In this document: positions 1 through 8,690 of the stretch, one piece after another
Layout of the letters: each line of letters starts with the position of its first letter
How positions within the stretch are numbered: the first letter of the stretch is position 1
Assembly (NCBI RefSeq): GCF_900187375.1
Contig: NZ_FYEW01000001.1
Location: forward strand, 744,001-808,000
DNA from: Hymenobacter gelipurpurascens
GTDB taxonomy: Bacteria; Bacteroidota; Bacteroidia; Cytophagales; Hymenobacteraceae
Reading direction: 5' to 3'
DNA length: 64,000 bases
Position numbers and translations under genes: made by a program
Notes under the pieces: model-generated
The model's input: only the letters and a program-made list of their open reading frames with translations
Databases searched by the model: none
Told to the model about the DNA's origin: nothing

Positions 1-2933
1 AGGTTGGACTGAGAGAAGGAGTAGGCCGATGCCTTGATGCGCACTTGCCACGTATGCACGCCCACGCCGTTCACCGCCGTGGCGGTGGCCCGTACGGCAC
101 TAGCGGTAAGTACACCATCTGGGTTGTCGCAGGTGCCTTCGGCCCGCACAACGCCATCAATTAGCACTTCAAAGGCAGCGCCGCCGCCAGCAGTAGGCGT
201 CTTGATGCGTACCCCTTGGCCGTAAAACTGCCCCCCATTGGTGCTGCTGTAGGCAGCGTCAATGCATGTACCATTGCCAGGACTGGAGTATTTGATGGCC
301 CCGGCGCTCCCTTGCCCGGTAGGGTATGTCAGCCAGCCGCCATCCGGGGCATTGGTAACCGTGTAGACTACGCGGGAATCAGAATCCTCGATCGATAAGG
401 GAGCAACAATACCCGTGAAGCCGGCTGGTACGCCTGTTTCCGCGGGTGGTGTGACCGACCCTGCCCCTACTTTCAGCCGCGCAAAGTCAAAGCTGACCGG
501 CTTGCTTTCCGCCACCATCTCAATGCGGTAGGAGGCCATGGGCAAATCACCCGAATCCAGGAAGAAATCTGAGGTGAGGCTGGTAGTCGTATTATACGCC
601 GTGGTCGAATCCGCTTGGCTACGCGTTTGGTTGTACACAATACCCCCGTCTGAGGTGCGGCTTATGCGTAAGCGCCAAATACCCGTATTGGCCCCGCGTA
701 ACGCCCCGATTTGCACCCGGCTACACGTCTCCGTTAGCTGCCAGATAACGCCAGCCGTGTTGGTAAAGGCGCCGGCTTTGCTGCCTGCGTAGCCATCGTA
801 GTAGGTTGTCCCAACCCCTTGGTCTCCAGCGGCACCGGTACCAGCGGGGAATTCCCACTCACCGAGGTTTTCCGACTCCACAATGCGGTAGTTCTCCTGA
901 ACGGCTACCGTAGAGTAATTCAGGTTTACAGAGCTGTCCCGCTGGCCTTCTACTATGACGTGTAAGCCATTGCGCGCCGCATCAATGGCGCCCCAGCAGA
1001 TAGGTGCATCCCGTTCCCGACCCGCTTGGGTAGGGTGTACATTGTCTTGGTAGTACGTGGTGTTGCTCGTGTCTTCGAGGGTGTCAAAGGCAAAGTCGCT
1101 CTGACGGTCTGCCAGACATTCTGCCCCTAATGCCGTGCGGAAATTCAAGCGTATCCAGGCATTCATACGCTGGACCAGTTCCTGCTGACGTTGGCGCACG
1201 CTTTCAGGATAGGTTTGGCCAACAATAATCCCTACAGAAAGAGCGGTGCACGCTATAGTCTTCACGCGAGGCCCGCGCGCCCGAATGGCCTGGTGCAACG
1301 CGATGAGTTTATTCTGAATGTTAGTAAGAATTGTAGCCGTGGGCGTGGTCGTATCGGTGGCGTACTGGCCACAATCGTTCACCAGCACTTCTACTAGCCA
1401 GAAGGTATCTACCGTGCTATCATAAGCAAAGGGCGCGGCAGCCAGGGCGTCAATCTGCTGCTGAATGGTGTGCCCGTTCTGCGAATAGTTGGCAATCATG
1501 CCTTTGTACTCCGGCAAGCCCGCGTAGTGCTGCTGAATCAACGTAGGCGTGCCTGGCGTGCCGTAGTTGTTGGTCATGATGCTGTCCCCGCTAACACCTG
1601 TCTTGAAGGCGTTTCCAGTTACCGTGGCCGCATTCACGGTTATTTGCACGGTAGAGGTGCCCGTACCGCCCTTGTTATCGGTAACGGTGAGCTTGAATTG
1701 ATAGGTGCCCTGAACCAGCGCACCCGCCACAATCTGCGCCTGGGTAGAAGGCAAACCCGTAGCCTGGTTGGGCCCTATAGTCTGTTCCCACAGATAGCCA
1801 GTGATGGTGCCATCGGCATCCGTGCCTGCTCCATTAAGCACAACCGAGTTGGTAGGCAACGTGATAGAGGTAGCACTCCCTGCATTTGCCACAGGCAGCA
1901 CGTTGGCCGCGGGGGCGGTGACCGTGAAGTACAGGGTAGCCGTGCCCGCGTTAGTAGTAGCGGTGATGTTGCCCGAGGTTGCCCCGGCGGGCACAGGTAC
2001 CACGATCTGCGTAGCTGTGATGCTTACGGGTGCTGCGGCCGTGCCATTGAAGGCGACGATGGCCCCGGTTAGGTTGGTACCTGTTAGGATTACCTGAGCA
2101 CCGACCAGGCCACTGGCAGGCTGCGCCTGGGTAAGCGTAGGACCTGGCACTACCACTACAACTGGGCCAGTGAAGGCCACGAGGTTGGCCACACTCATGC
2201 CAGCTGGACGGTTGCCAGAGGCCACCACCCTGCTCCGCACAGAACCAGCGGGATGCGGGCCACTCATACCAGGGAAGTACACCTTACCATCCTGCACGTA
2301 GGCATCTGCATGCACGCTATAGCCTGCTTCTTCAGCCGACTTTTCCAATTCATAATCGGAGGGCGAAGGGAAGCCAACGACCAGATCATGGTAGAAGATG
2401 TTGGCTACATCATCGGTGCGCGGGTTACGTGGGGCTACTGGCTGCGAAACGGTCTGACCGGAAATCCGAACTTTGCCTCCGACAACGGCGATGTCAATAC
2501 CTGTTCCTTGTTCCAGCAAGCCTTTCAGCGAGGTGGCGGTCAGGCCTGCATTGGTCCAGAGTGAATCAGTATCATCTGCCAGCGAGTACACGCAGGCTGA
2601 TACCGTTCCATCTGCTTCCAGTCGGGCCGCAAAGGGGCTGATTTGATCTGTGTCAATGGCTTGCACGGCTATTGGCGGCCGGCCCGCGGTGCGGCCAGAC
2701 ACCAAATAGGTAACGCCGATCTGCAGCTTATCTTCCTGCTGCAGCGCCACCATTTCAGCGCGGGTTTTCCGCACGTAAAGAGCCGTAGAAGTAGCGGCTG
2801 CAGCGGTGGGCAGCTGGGAGGCGTCGATCCTAAATTGATTTTGTAGCGAAGCGCTACCCATCATAAAGATGGCATCCTTCGGAAGGGGCGTTCCGAGAGG
2901 CCAGGCGTCGAGTTGTTCTAAGAATTCCGCCAT
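1..2933 (-). CDS. Prophage tail fibre/tail-tip protein with SGNH hydrolase domain (3' end off window)
   Basis: Reads from an ATG at 2933 to the window edge without a stop, so at least 977 residues are present and the C-terminus is missing. Visible in order: an N-terminal structural region; an IPT/TIG-like beta domain around residues 265-340 (GTNLTGAIVAFNG); a PKD-like domain around 343-440 (PVANAG, LTVTDNKGG); and an SGNH/GDSL hydrolase domain with block I GVSGDSIMTNNYG near residue 448 and the catalytic Asp-x-x-His in DNVHPTQAG near 629. The part beyond about 650 looks like beta-rich carbohydrate-binding modules that I cannot name. SGNH enzymes remove acyl groups from glycans, so the inferred role is processing host capsule or LPS during adsorption. 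It starts 3 bases after the upstream tail gene, with no clear ribosome binding site. Confidence 0.8.
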   Translation of the reverse strand, partial: MAEFLEQLDAWPLGTPLPKDAIFMMGSASLQNQFRIDASQLPTAAAATSTALYVRKTRAEMVALQQEDKLQIGVTYLVSGRTAGRPPIAVQAIDTDQISPFAARLEADGTVSACVYSLADDTDSLWTNAGLTATSLKGLLEQGTGIDIAVVGGKVRISGQTVSQPVAPRNPRTDDVANIFYHDLVVGFPSPSDYELEKSAEEAGYSVHADAYVQDGKVYFPGMSGPHPAGSVRSRVVASGNRPAGMSVANLVAFTGPVVVVVPGPTLTQAQPASGLVGAQVILTGTNLTGAIVAFNGTAAAPVSITATQIVVPVPAGATSGNITATTNAGTATLYFTVTAPAANVLPVANAGSATSITLPTNSVVLNGAGTDADGTITGYLWEQTIGPNQATGLPSTQAQIVAGALVQGTYQFKLTVTDNKGGTGTSTVQITVNAATVTGNAFKTGVSGDSIMTNNYGTPGTPTLIQQHYAGLPEYKGMIANYSQNGHTIQQQIDALAAAPFAYDSTVDTFWLVEVLVNDCGQYATDTTTPTATILTNIQNKLIALHQAIRARGPRVKTIACTALSVGIIVGQTYPESVRQRQQELVQRMNAWIRLNFRTALGAECLADRQSDFAFDTLEDTSNTTYYQDNVHPTQAGRERDAPICWGAIDAARNGLHVIVEGQRDSSVNLNYSTVAVQENYRIVESENLGEWEFPAGTGAAGDQGVGTTYYDGYAGSKAGAFTNTAGVIWQLTETCSRVQIGALRGANTGIWRLRISRTSDGGIVYNQTRSQADSTTAYNTTTSLTSDFFLDSGDLPMASYRIEMVAESKPVSFDFARLKVGAGSVTPPAETGVPAGFTGIVAPLSIEDSDSRVVYTVTNAPDGGWLTYPTGQGSAGAIKYSSPGNGTCIDAAYSSTNGGQFYGQGVRIKTPTAGGGAAFEVLIDGVVRAEGTCDNPDGVLTASAVRATATAVNGVGVHTWQVRIKASAYSFSQSN

Positions 2934-2936
2934 TGC

Positions 2937-4745
2937 CTAGTGTAGTTTGAGGAAGTCGCCGGTGGGGTGCAGTACCAGCAGGTTATCAGAAGAAGGAGGC
3001 AGCACGCTGCCGGCATCGTCGCCATTACCCGCGCCCAGCCATTGCAGAGGTTCCAGAGTAGCGGTGCCGCCCGATAGTGGGTAGCGCTGCACCTGGCTCC
3101 ATTCGTAGTCACCGGGGCACAGCATCGGCTGGCCGTTCACACGCAGGCCATCCAGTCGCAAGACCAGATAGAGCTTCTCGTGCAGCCAGTCCGGCAGGGC
3201 AATGGTTTCCAGCAGAATACCGCGCTGGGCTGTGCTGCTAAGCAGGGTAGGCGTTCCAGAGCTGCTGCGGTGCACAGAAGAGGTGCCGCTGGGCTTGCGC
3301 TTGTAAAAGGTGCCTTCTACCCGCAAGCGCGAGATATTGCCGGTGGTGAATACCATCCCGTAAGCATTATCCCTATTGCTGTATTCCAGCAAGACCGTAT
3401 TGGGATGATACTCCGCGAGCAGTACGAGCTCAGACAGCAGCACCGCATCGGGCTGGGTTGCATCGGTGCCGCGCAACTCCACCTCATATTCGCCGGCTGC
3501 TAACGTCGCCCAGTTAAGGGCCACTTCCCATACGTTGAAGGGGACGACGCTCAGTTCCCAGCGCACCTGCACATTGGCGCCGGCGCCGGTCCAGGGGCGA
3601 GAAAGTAGTAGGTAGGTGCTGCCATCACTGGCCAGTCCAGTTTGCCGCACGACGTAGGTGCCGGAAGCCCCACCCTGTAATTGTACCCGAACGGCGCGCC
3701 GCAAGGTTTCTGGCATGGGGCCCGCTGTGATCGTGAGCCGGGTAACGCCACTGGCATCTTCGGACAGAGTCACAGCCACCGGATCCGCTGTGCCAGTATA
3801 GCGCTGCTTTAGGGTGAAGGGCAGCGTAGCCACCACCGCGCCGGTAGCTGGCCGGCGCACACGAGCGGTAACGCCAGAGTAGTCGGTAAGCACCTGCAGA
3901 GTGTGCGTATCGCTGCGCTGCACCTTCTGTCGATACGTCGGCCGCACGGTTTGATCTGGCCTGGACTCGTGGCAGAACAGGGTATTATCAGGCGTCTGAT
4001 AGACAGAAATGCCATCAACAGGCGCTTCTGCCACGAATCGCAACGGATTGAGCAGGGGAGCCCGGAAGGAGGGGATTCTTATGGGAGCCGTGTACTGGCA
4101 GCTGCCATCTTCAAAGCTGGCTCCCGCGTTGTAGTTCAGGGCGGCTTTATCCGTGCAGCCGCCCTGCAGGGTAGCGCTGATGGTAAAGTCCTGGCTAATC
4201 TGCTGCTGAGGCGTCGAACTATCTTTAATCAGGGCCGTGTACGACCCTGGAGGGATGCCCGTGATTTCCACCCAGCCGTTGGCGTCGACGGCCACAGGCT
4301 GAGGGGTAATGGCATTGGTGAGGAACACCGTGGCGGGCCGTGTCCCACCTGTAATCTCTATCTGCACACGGCCAGTTGCCTGGCCTGGAGCAGGAGCGAA
4401 GGGCGTGAGCCGCTTGAGCACCATCGCGCCAAAGCCGCACTCGGTGCTGTTCAGCGTGTCTTCGGAATAGAAGCCGCCCTGGCCATCATGGATGTAGGCC
4501 CGGCGCGTGGTACCTATACACTCGTGGTAGATCTCGCCCTCTACACTCTCATCCGGCGGGCGCTCCTGGCCTAAGTCAACGGTGTAAAATCCGTTCGAGA
4601 AAGAATCCCGGTACAGTACGTTCCGCTTGACCGTATCGAAATCCCAGGTTTCGATGGAGTAGTACACCGTATACACCCGGTCATCTGCCGGATCGAACTC
4701 AGTATGATGCTGAGTATAAACTTTCTTGAAGGGGATATAGGCCAT
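2937..4745 (-). CDS. Prophage baseplate/tail protein with TSP3-type cysteine motif
   Basis: 602 aa, in the tail operon with 2-3 base gaps on each side. Two sequence features stand out. At about residues 126-190 there is a SprB-like or carboxypeptidase-regulatory-like beta module (TGRVQIEITGGTRPATV, then GWVEITGIPPGSYTALIKD). At 196-216 there is a cysteine and acidic motif, GCTDKAALNYNAGASF then DGSC, resembling the calcium-binding TSP3-like motif common in secreted proteins of Bacteroidota. The remainder is beta-rich and unnamed. Position between the baseplate-like protein and the SGNH fibre suggests a tail-tip or fibre-attachment role. The borrowing of host-type surface motifs is an inference from sequence resemblance. 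Confidence 0.65.
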   Translation of the reverse strand: MAYIPFKKVYTQHHTEFDPADDRVYTVYYSIETWDFDTVKRNVLYRDSFSNGFYTVDLGQERPPDESVEGEIYHECIGTTRRAYIHDGQGGFYSEDTLNSTECGFGAMVLKRLTPFAPAPGQATGRVQIEITGGTRPATVFLTNAITPQPVAVDANGWVEITGIPPGSYTALIKDSSTPQQQISQDFTISATLQGGCTDKAALNYNAGASFEDGSCQYTAPIRIPSFRAPLLNPLRFVAEAPVDGISVYQTPDNTLFCHESRPDQTVRPTYRQKVQRSDTHTLQVLTDYSGVTARVRRPATGAVVATLPFTLKQRYTGTADPVAVTLSEDASGVTRLTITAGPMPETLRRAVRVQLQGGASGTYVVRQTGLASDGSTYLLLSRPWTGAGANVQVRWELSVVPFNVWEVALNWATLAAGEYEVELRGTDATQPDAVLLSELVLLAEYHPNTVLLEYSNRDNAYGMVFTTGNISRLRVEGTFYKRKPSGTSSVHRSSSGTPTLLSSTAQRGILLETIALPDWLHEKLYLVLRLDGLRVNGQPMLCPGDYEWSQVQRYPLSGGTATLEPLQWLGAGNGDDAGSVLPPSSDNLLVLHPTGDFLKLH

Positions 4746-4747
4746 GG

Positions 4748-6949
4748 CTACCGAGCGGAATTAGTGTGGCAGCGCAGCAGGGTGAAATCGGCCTGTTGCC
4801 GGCTGAGCGTGTGCTTGAAATCGAGAATCCACCCTTCAGCCCGTTCGCCGCGCTCGGTGGTAAAGCGAACCCGACCAGTAGGCCTGGCCAGCACACGCAC
4901 AGCATCACGCCAGGTGCAGGGGGCAGTAAAACTGTAAGCCTGATTGAGCCACAGGGGAGCACCCAGATCAGCCACTGGGATATCAGCGTTTTCCACCACG
5001 GCCGTCGCCTCACCAAACAGGCGGGAAGCGAAGGCGTTGTTACCCTCACCGAAGCGGAACCGCACCGACTTGCTGCGCTGGGGCTGCAGGCCCGCTGCTA
5101 GCACGGGCGCATGGCGCCGTAGCACGCGAGCCGGGGAAAGGCGGGCATTGTAGACGGTATCGGGGGAGAATACCCCGGTTAGCTCCGTAAAGAGCTGATT
5201 GCGTTCGGTCACGAAGCCGCGCTCCGCATCCCGCAGCACGCAGATCAGAAACAGGTCGTTATCGGCGCCAGTGTCAGTGGTCGAGGTAGCATCGTAGCGG
5301 TTGCGCCGCACCGACTCGATATAAAAGCCCGACGTGATGTATTCGCCCACGGCGGAATAGGTACCCTGAATAAGGGATAGGGGCAAGCTCCATTCCCGGC
5401 GGGTATTGAACTCATCCAAGCCGTTCACCTGCTGGGCCTGCCACTTGCGGTAGCCGGTTTCCACTTGGTTGTAATAGCGGTCGGTGAGCTCACGCTCCAC
5501 CAGGTTGCTAACCAGTGTACCCTCTTTATCGGGCAGCGCGTCGCTAATGGACTGGGCAAGCTCTAACACCACTTCATCCGAATAGAAGTAGCTGGCCTGC
5601 TCCACTCGTACCACCTCCTGGCCAGTAGGCAGCCGCTCAATACCAGTGCCCAGCCACCACGCGTCGCTAAGCGAGCCAAACAGGCCCTGCCACGTAGCAA
5701 ACAGGCTCTTTTCCGCCAGGGGGAAGCCCCGGGCCTGAAAGCCGCCGGTGACATATGTGAGACTGCCCTCGCCATCAACTGCGTAGGCCGGGCTGGTATC
5801 GGTGCGGCCAAAGAAGTCAGACCGGAATGCTACCGCGCTATCGGTAGTGGCCTGGGCCAGACGGTCCAGCGCCTCATAGGCCAGTAGGCCCGGGCACATC
5901 GTGGCGTCGGTCTGGGTTTCGGCCTCCATCTTGAAGTAGGAGCCGGGCAGCATATCTACCAAAACCGTGAACTGATAGGGGCCGATAGCGGGCCCACTGA
6001 TATCATAGACGTGCAGGCGACCGTAGAAATAGACTTTATCGCCTATCTCCAGCGTGCGGGTCACCTTGTAGGGAGCGGTCAGGTTGTAGCGGAATTCACC
6101 GGCAATACCCGACTCGCGAAAGCTGGCCAGCTTGACCGGCTGCTCGTTGTTGATGCGGAAATAGACCTCGCCATCGGCCTTATCGAAGTCGCCCCGGCCG
6201 TTGGCGCGCTGAATACGCAGGCGGCTGAGCAGGTTGATATCAAAGCTGAAGCGGCCACGCTCGACCGTGGTGTAGATGGCCACTTCGGGTGAGGTGTTGC
6301 CCGTAGGCACTGTCACCCCACCACCGCCCACTTCCTGTACCCCGAAGTCATCAATGGCGGGCGAGCCGAAGCCGAAATACAGCACCTTAAACCGGCTTTC
6401 GCCATCGGTGACATAGTCTGGCAGCGGGGGCAAGGGCGAGGCAGGCGTTACGGCTTCGTAGCGCTTGCGAATAGCTTTGCTGTGCAGCTCTACCGACACC
6501 GGCTCCAGAGCAGCCAGCGACGTGCCACTGATGGAATCACGGCCCAACAGATCTACCGTGGTATCGGCGCGATTGAGAAACTTCTGGGTAAAGCCCGTTT
6601 TCTCGGCTTGGCAGCGGAATTCGGTTGCCGTTTCACTGCGGCCGGTAAAGTCCAGACGCCCCTGGTAGTAAACATGCCAGAGAAAGTCATTCGGATCGAA
6701 AATCTCAATCAGCAGTTCTACCTCTGCTTCAATACCCGCCAACTGGTAGGCCTGGGATAGGTACTTCTTCGCCTCCTTGATGAACGCGAGCTCTACCGTG
6801 TACTCGGTAGTCAGGCCGTGCAGCTTGCCATCGCGGTGCAGCTGAGCACCTACATCTTCCCAGCCCCGTGGGTCATGCTGCGACACCAGCGAGCCGAAAC
6901 GGCTGCTGAGCAGGGTGAAGCGCAGAAGTGGCTGATTTTGTTCTAGCAC
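4748..6949 (-). CDS. Prophage tail/baseplate protein
   Basis: 733 aa. The start is GTG at 6949 (protein begins MLEQNQPLLRF), only two codons after an in-frame stop, so no longer form exists. No catalytic motif is visible. It is mixed alpha/beta without signal peptide or membrane segment. Its place after the tape measure and before the fibre genes is the usual place of distal-tail or baseplate-hub proteins of siphoviruses. One of the four repeated promoter-like elements lies directly upstream (6958-6989), so it probably opens its own baseplate/fibre operon. The specific function is not recognised. Confidence 0.65.
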   Translation of the reverse strand: MLEQNQPLLRFTLLSSRFGSLVSQHDPRGWEDVGAQLHRDGKLHGLTTEYTVELAFIKEAKKYLSQAYQLAGIEAEVELLIEIFDPNDFLWHVYYQGRLDFTGRSETATEFRCQAEKTGFTQKFLNRADTTVDLLGRDSISGTSLAALEPVSVELHSKAIRKRYEAVTPASPLPPLPDYVTDGESRFKVLYFGFGSPAIDDFGVQEVGGGGVTVPTGNTSPEVAIYTTVERGRFSFDINLLSRLRIQRANGRGDFDKADGEVYFRINNEQPVKLASFRESGIAGEFRYNLTAPYKVTRTLEIGDKVYFYGRLHVYDISGPAIGPYQFTVLVDMLPGSYFKMEAETQTDATMCPGLLAYEALDRLAQATTDSAVAFRSDFFGRTDTSPAYAVDGEGSLTYVTGGFQARGFPLAEKSLFATWQGLFGSLSDAWWLGTGIERLPTGQEVVRVEQASYFYSDEVVLELAQSISDALPDKEGTLVSNLVERELTDRYYNQVETGYRKWQAQQVNGLDEFNTRREWSLPLSLIQGTYSAVGEYITSGFYIESVRRNRYDATSTTDTGADNDLFLICVLRDAERGFVTERNQLFTELTGVFSPDTVYNARLSPARVLRRHAPVLAAGLQPQRSKSVRFRFGEGNNAFASRLFGEATAVVENADIPVADLGAPLWLNQAYSFTAPCTWRDAVRVLARPTGRVRFTTERGERAEGWILDFKHTLSRQQADFTLLRCHTNSAR

Positions 6950-6957
6950 CGGCTAAT

Positions 6958-6989
6958 TATTGTTGTACAAAATACACAACAATAATCCG
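6958..6989 (-). promoter_or_regulatory. Repeated promoter/operator element, copy A
   Basis: On the minus strand: CGGATTATTGTTGTG, TATTTTG, TACAACAATA. The arms TATTGTTGT and ACAACAATA form an inverted repeat around a -7-like core. It is nearly identical to copy B at 23685 and similar to copies C (13405) and D (27373). It lies 9 bases upstream of the GTG start of the 733-aa baseplate gene. Confidence 0.6.
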
Positions 6990-6995
6990 AAAAAC

Positions 6996-7364
6996 CTACA
7001 GCCCTTCGGGGTGTTCACGCTGCTTCTTGCGCTCCAGCCAAGCCAGCCGGGCCTGGAATTGAAACACAGGCAGGTTGCCCGCATCGGGGGTGCCGGTTTC
7101 AGCCAGCAAGGCGCACAGGTTCTCGAAGTTGCGGTGCATGCTGGTGAGCACGTTGTCGGGGTCGCCGTCGTGGAATACGTCGGGCCGGGCTGCTTCCAGC
7201 AACCACCTGTCTACCTCTTCTACGATCTTCAGGTAAGACGCCTCGCCACTGAGCAGGTAGTCACATAGTGCCAAGCCCCGCTTACGCTGCTGACTCGCGA
7301 TGGAGATGGCTTCGCCCTCGCCGTTTTCACGCTCCGGAAACAGGTCCTTTAGCTCAGACGGTAG
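6996..7364 (-). CDS. Downstream half of a predicted -1 frameshift tail gene
   Basis: An open frame in the -1 phase relative to the 141-aa gene upstream, continuous from the A9 run at 7365-7373 to the stop at 6996 (122 codons). It has no ATG; the first in-frame alternative start is a weak TTG at 7274, leaving 92 aa. Predicted residues include LPSELKDLFPEREN just after the slip site and ALCDYLLSGEASYLK later. It is mostly helical. The best reading is that it is made only as a C-terminal extension of the 141-aa protein (137 + 122 = 259 aa). Independent translation from TTG or a sequence error in the A run are the alternatives. Confidence 0.6.
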   Translation of the reverse strand, partial: LPSELKDLFPERENGEGEAISIASQQRKRGLALCDYLLSGEASYLKIVEEVDRWLLEAARPDVFHDGDPDNVLTSMHRNFENLCALLAETGTPDAGNLPVFQFQARLAWLERKKQREHPEGL

Positions 7365-7774
7365 TTTTTTTTTACGTCTTCGACTTCCGTCGTTACCATT
7401 TCCATCGTCAGGCCATACTCACTGACTTGTTCCAGCAGGGCCTGCAAAGCGGCTTCTGAGTAGTCCGTAACCGGCTGGCCATCTACTTCGGCAATCAGGC
7501 AGCCAAAGGCCAGCTGCTGGGGCGAGAACTGCTCCAGCGCGAAGTGAAACGCGTAGTGCAGGTTGGCCAGCTCCGTGCCGGCTTCCTGGAGCATGCCGGC
7601 GGCAATCAGCTGGCCAGTGCGACTGAAGCGCTGGTTGATATCGTCCGGAGTAGAGCCAATCCCGCCTTGCTGCACGATATAGGTGTTGAAGGCCAGGTGG
7701 CGCCGCGCCGGCAGCTCGTGCACGGTCTGGTACAGCTTAATTGAATGCAGAGGATTGAGCGAGAGTTGACGCAT
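7349..7774 (-). CDS. Prophage tail protein, upstream half of frameshift pair (assembly-chaperone-like arrangement)
   Basis: 141 aa, ATG at 7774, ending DVKKNYRLS with the stop five codons after a nine-adenine run. Largely helical, soluble, no known motif. The arrangement (short gene, slippery A run near its end, a second frame in -1 phase) is that of lambda G/GT tail assembly chaperones. Those normally precede the tape measure gene, whereas this pair follows it, separated by an AT-rich cargo pair. The assignment is therefore by architecture only. It lies downstream of a strong terminator (7810-7843) and so needs its own promoter, perhaps in 7775-7809. Confidence 0.6.
   Translation of the reverse strand: MRQLSLNPLHSIKLYQTVHELPARRHLAFNTYIVQQGGIGSTPDDINQRFSRTGQLIAAGMLQEAGTELANLHYAFHFALEQFSPQQLAFGCLIAEVDGQPVTDYSEAALQALLEQVSEYGLTMEMVTTEVEDVKKNYRLS
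7364..7375 (-). other. Candidate programmed -1 frameshift site (A9 run)
   Basis: Minus-strand codons read GTA AAA AAA AAC TAC. They contain an A-AAA-AAC heptamer, a canonical -1 slippery sequence, within A9. A backward slip of one base joins the 141-aa frame to the frame ending at 6996 without any intervening stop. RNA polymerase slippage on A9 would give the same fusion. Confidence 0.6.
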
Positions 7775-7809
7775 ATATTGATGTGTATTTTAACCAACTA
7801 TATAAAGAT

Positions 7810-7843
7810 AAAAAAGCCCTGCTATTACTAGTAGGGCTTTTTT
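7810..7843 (-). terminator. Intrinsic terminator after the membrane-protein cargo pair
   Basis: Hairpin with arms AAAAAAGCCCTGCTA and TAGTAGGGCTTTTTT, lying 2 bases after the stop of the 185-aa gene. The A and T tracts make it usable in both directions. It is almost identical to the hairpin at 14284-14318. Confidence 0.85.
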
Positions 7844-7845
7844 CA

Positions 7846-8403
7846 TTAACAGTGATTTGGAATCCAATACTGCTTTTCAGCAGTACGTAGCCTTCCCCAT
7901 CTATCTTGTAGCTCGGTTGCCCAAAGGACAGCTTTGTAAGCGCCTACCTTGACTGCGAGTTTAGCAATGCCGACTACCACCTTTATCATTACACGAGAAG
8001 ATAGAAAAGGCGTATAAGCCTTGAAGGCAATGACCGTGCAGTTTAGAAGTTCTCCATAAAGCCTTGCAACTTCAGGATTATCAACACGGCGAGCGTTACG
8101 AGTAGGCTTGATTACGCTGTGATCGATTTGACGCATTGTCCTGAGGATAGATCCAAGATTGAATGAGTGCTTTACAGCATCAAATTCAAGTGTCACCTGG
8201 TTCGTTCTCTCAATCAACCACCGAACAACGGCATAGTCACGCTTGGTCAAAGCTTCCTGATGTGATTCATGGATAAACTGAATCATATCTGATCGTACCT
8301 CGCAGAAACGGAACATTACTTTGTCATCTCTTCTCATTTTGAAGAGATAAAAAGCAAACCAGATCTGGAATGTTATTACCGGAATAAAGAGCAGATAGAT
8401 CAT
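7846..8403 (-). CDS. Prophage cargo membrane protein (185 aa)
   Basis: Begins with a hydrophobic segment at residues 1-20 (MIYLLFIPVITFQIWFAFYL) followed by a basic stretch KMRRDD, so it is probably N-terminally anchored with a cytoplasmic helical domain. A second weakly hydrophobic patch is near residue 145 (VMIKVVVGIAKLAV). Clearly more AT-rich than the tail genes around it. Its start overlaps the stop of the 96-aa gene by 4 bases (ATGA), so the two are translationally coupled and probably act together. Function unknown: a lysogenic-conversion or superinfection-exclusion factor is possible. It does not look like a spanin or holin I recognise. Confidence 0.6.
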   Translation of the reverse strand: MIYLLFIPVITFQIWFAFYLFKMRRDDKVMFRFCEVRSDMIQFIHESHQEALTKRDYAVVRWLIERTNQVTLEFDAVKHSFNLGSILRTMRQIDHSVIKPTRNARRVDNPEVARLYGELLNCTVIAFKAYTPFLSSRVMIKVVVGIAKLAVKVGAYKAVLWATELQDRWGRLRTAEKQYWIPNHC

Positions 8404-8690
8404 TTTCTAGCGTTTCTTCGGGATGGTTGATGTGAAGGTGGGGTAACATCAAATTTTTTATCGAGCTGAGTCAAGTAAATGTCTCGGTATCGATCATTGT
8501 CTTCCCGTAACCTCTTGATCTCACTATTTTTTGATCTTATCAAAGTCACCATTAGGTAACTTATCAAACCAACCATAGCGAAAAAGAGGGAAATTGTTAA
8601 GGCTTTTGCCCAACCAAGCGCATTAAAAAGTTTGAGAAAACTGTCTGTGAACTCACTGAAAGTAGAAGCTTCTTGTAGTAGTAAACTCAT
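8400..8690 (-). CDS. Prophage cargo single-pass membrane protein (96 aa)
   Basis: One clear membrane segment at about residues 28-52 (ALTISLFFAMVGLISYLMVT), then a charged, probably coiled-coil tail (SKNSEIKRLREDNDRYRD) and a basic C-terminus. First gene of a two-gene AT-rich unit after the tape measure gene, with a -7-like TACTTTAC 8 bases before the ATG and a 16-base palindrome upstream. A holin-like topology cannot be excluded, but the position inside an insertion-like island and its own terminator suggest cargo. Function unknown. Confidence 0.55.
   Translation of the reverse strand: MSLLLQEASTFSEFTDSFLKLFNALGWAKALTISLFFAMVGLISYLMVTLIRSKNSEIKRLREDNDRYRDIYLTQLDKKFDVTPPSHQPSRRNARK

Noticed and set aside
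3903..4574. 223-aa plus-strand ORF
   Set aside because: Antisense to the tail gene with TSP3 motif; Arg-rich shadow frame in GC-rich DNA.
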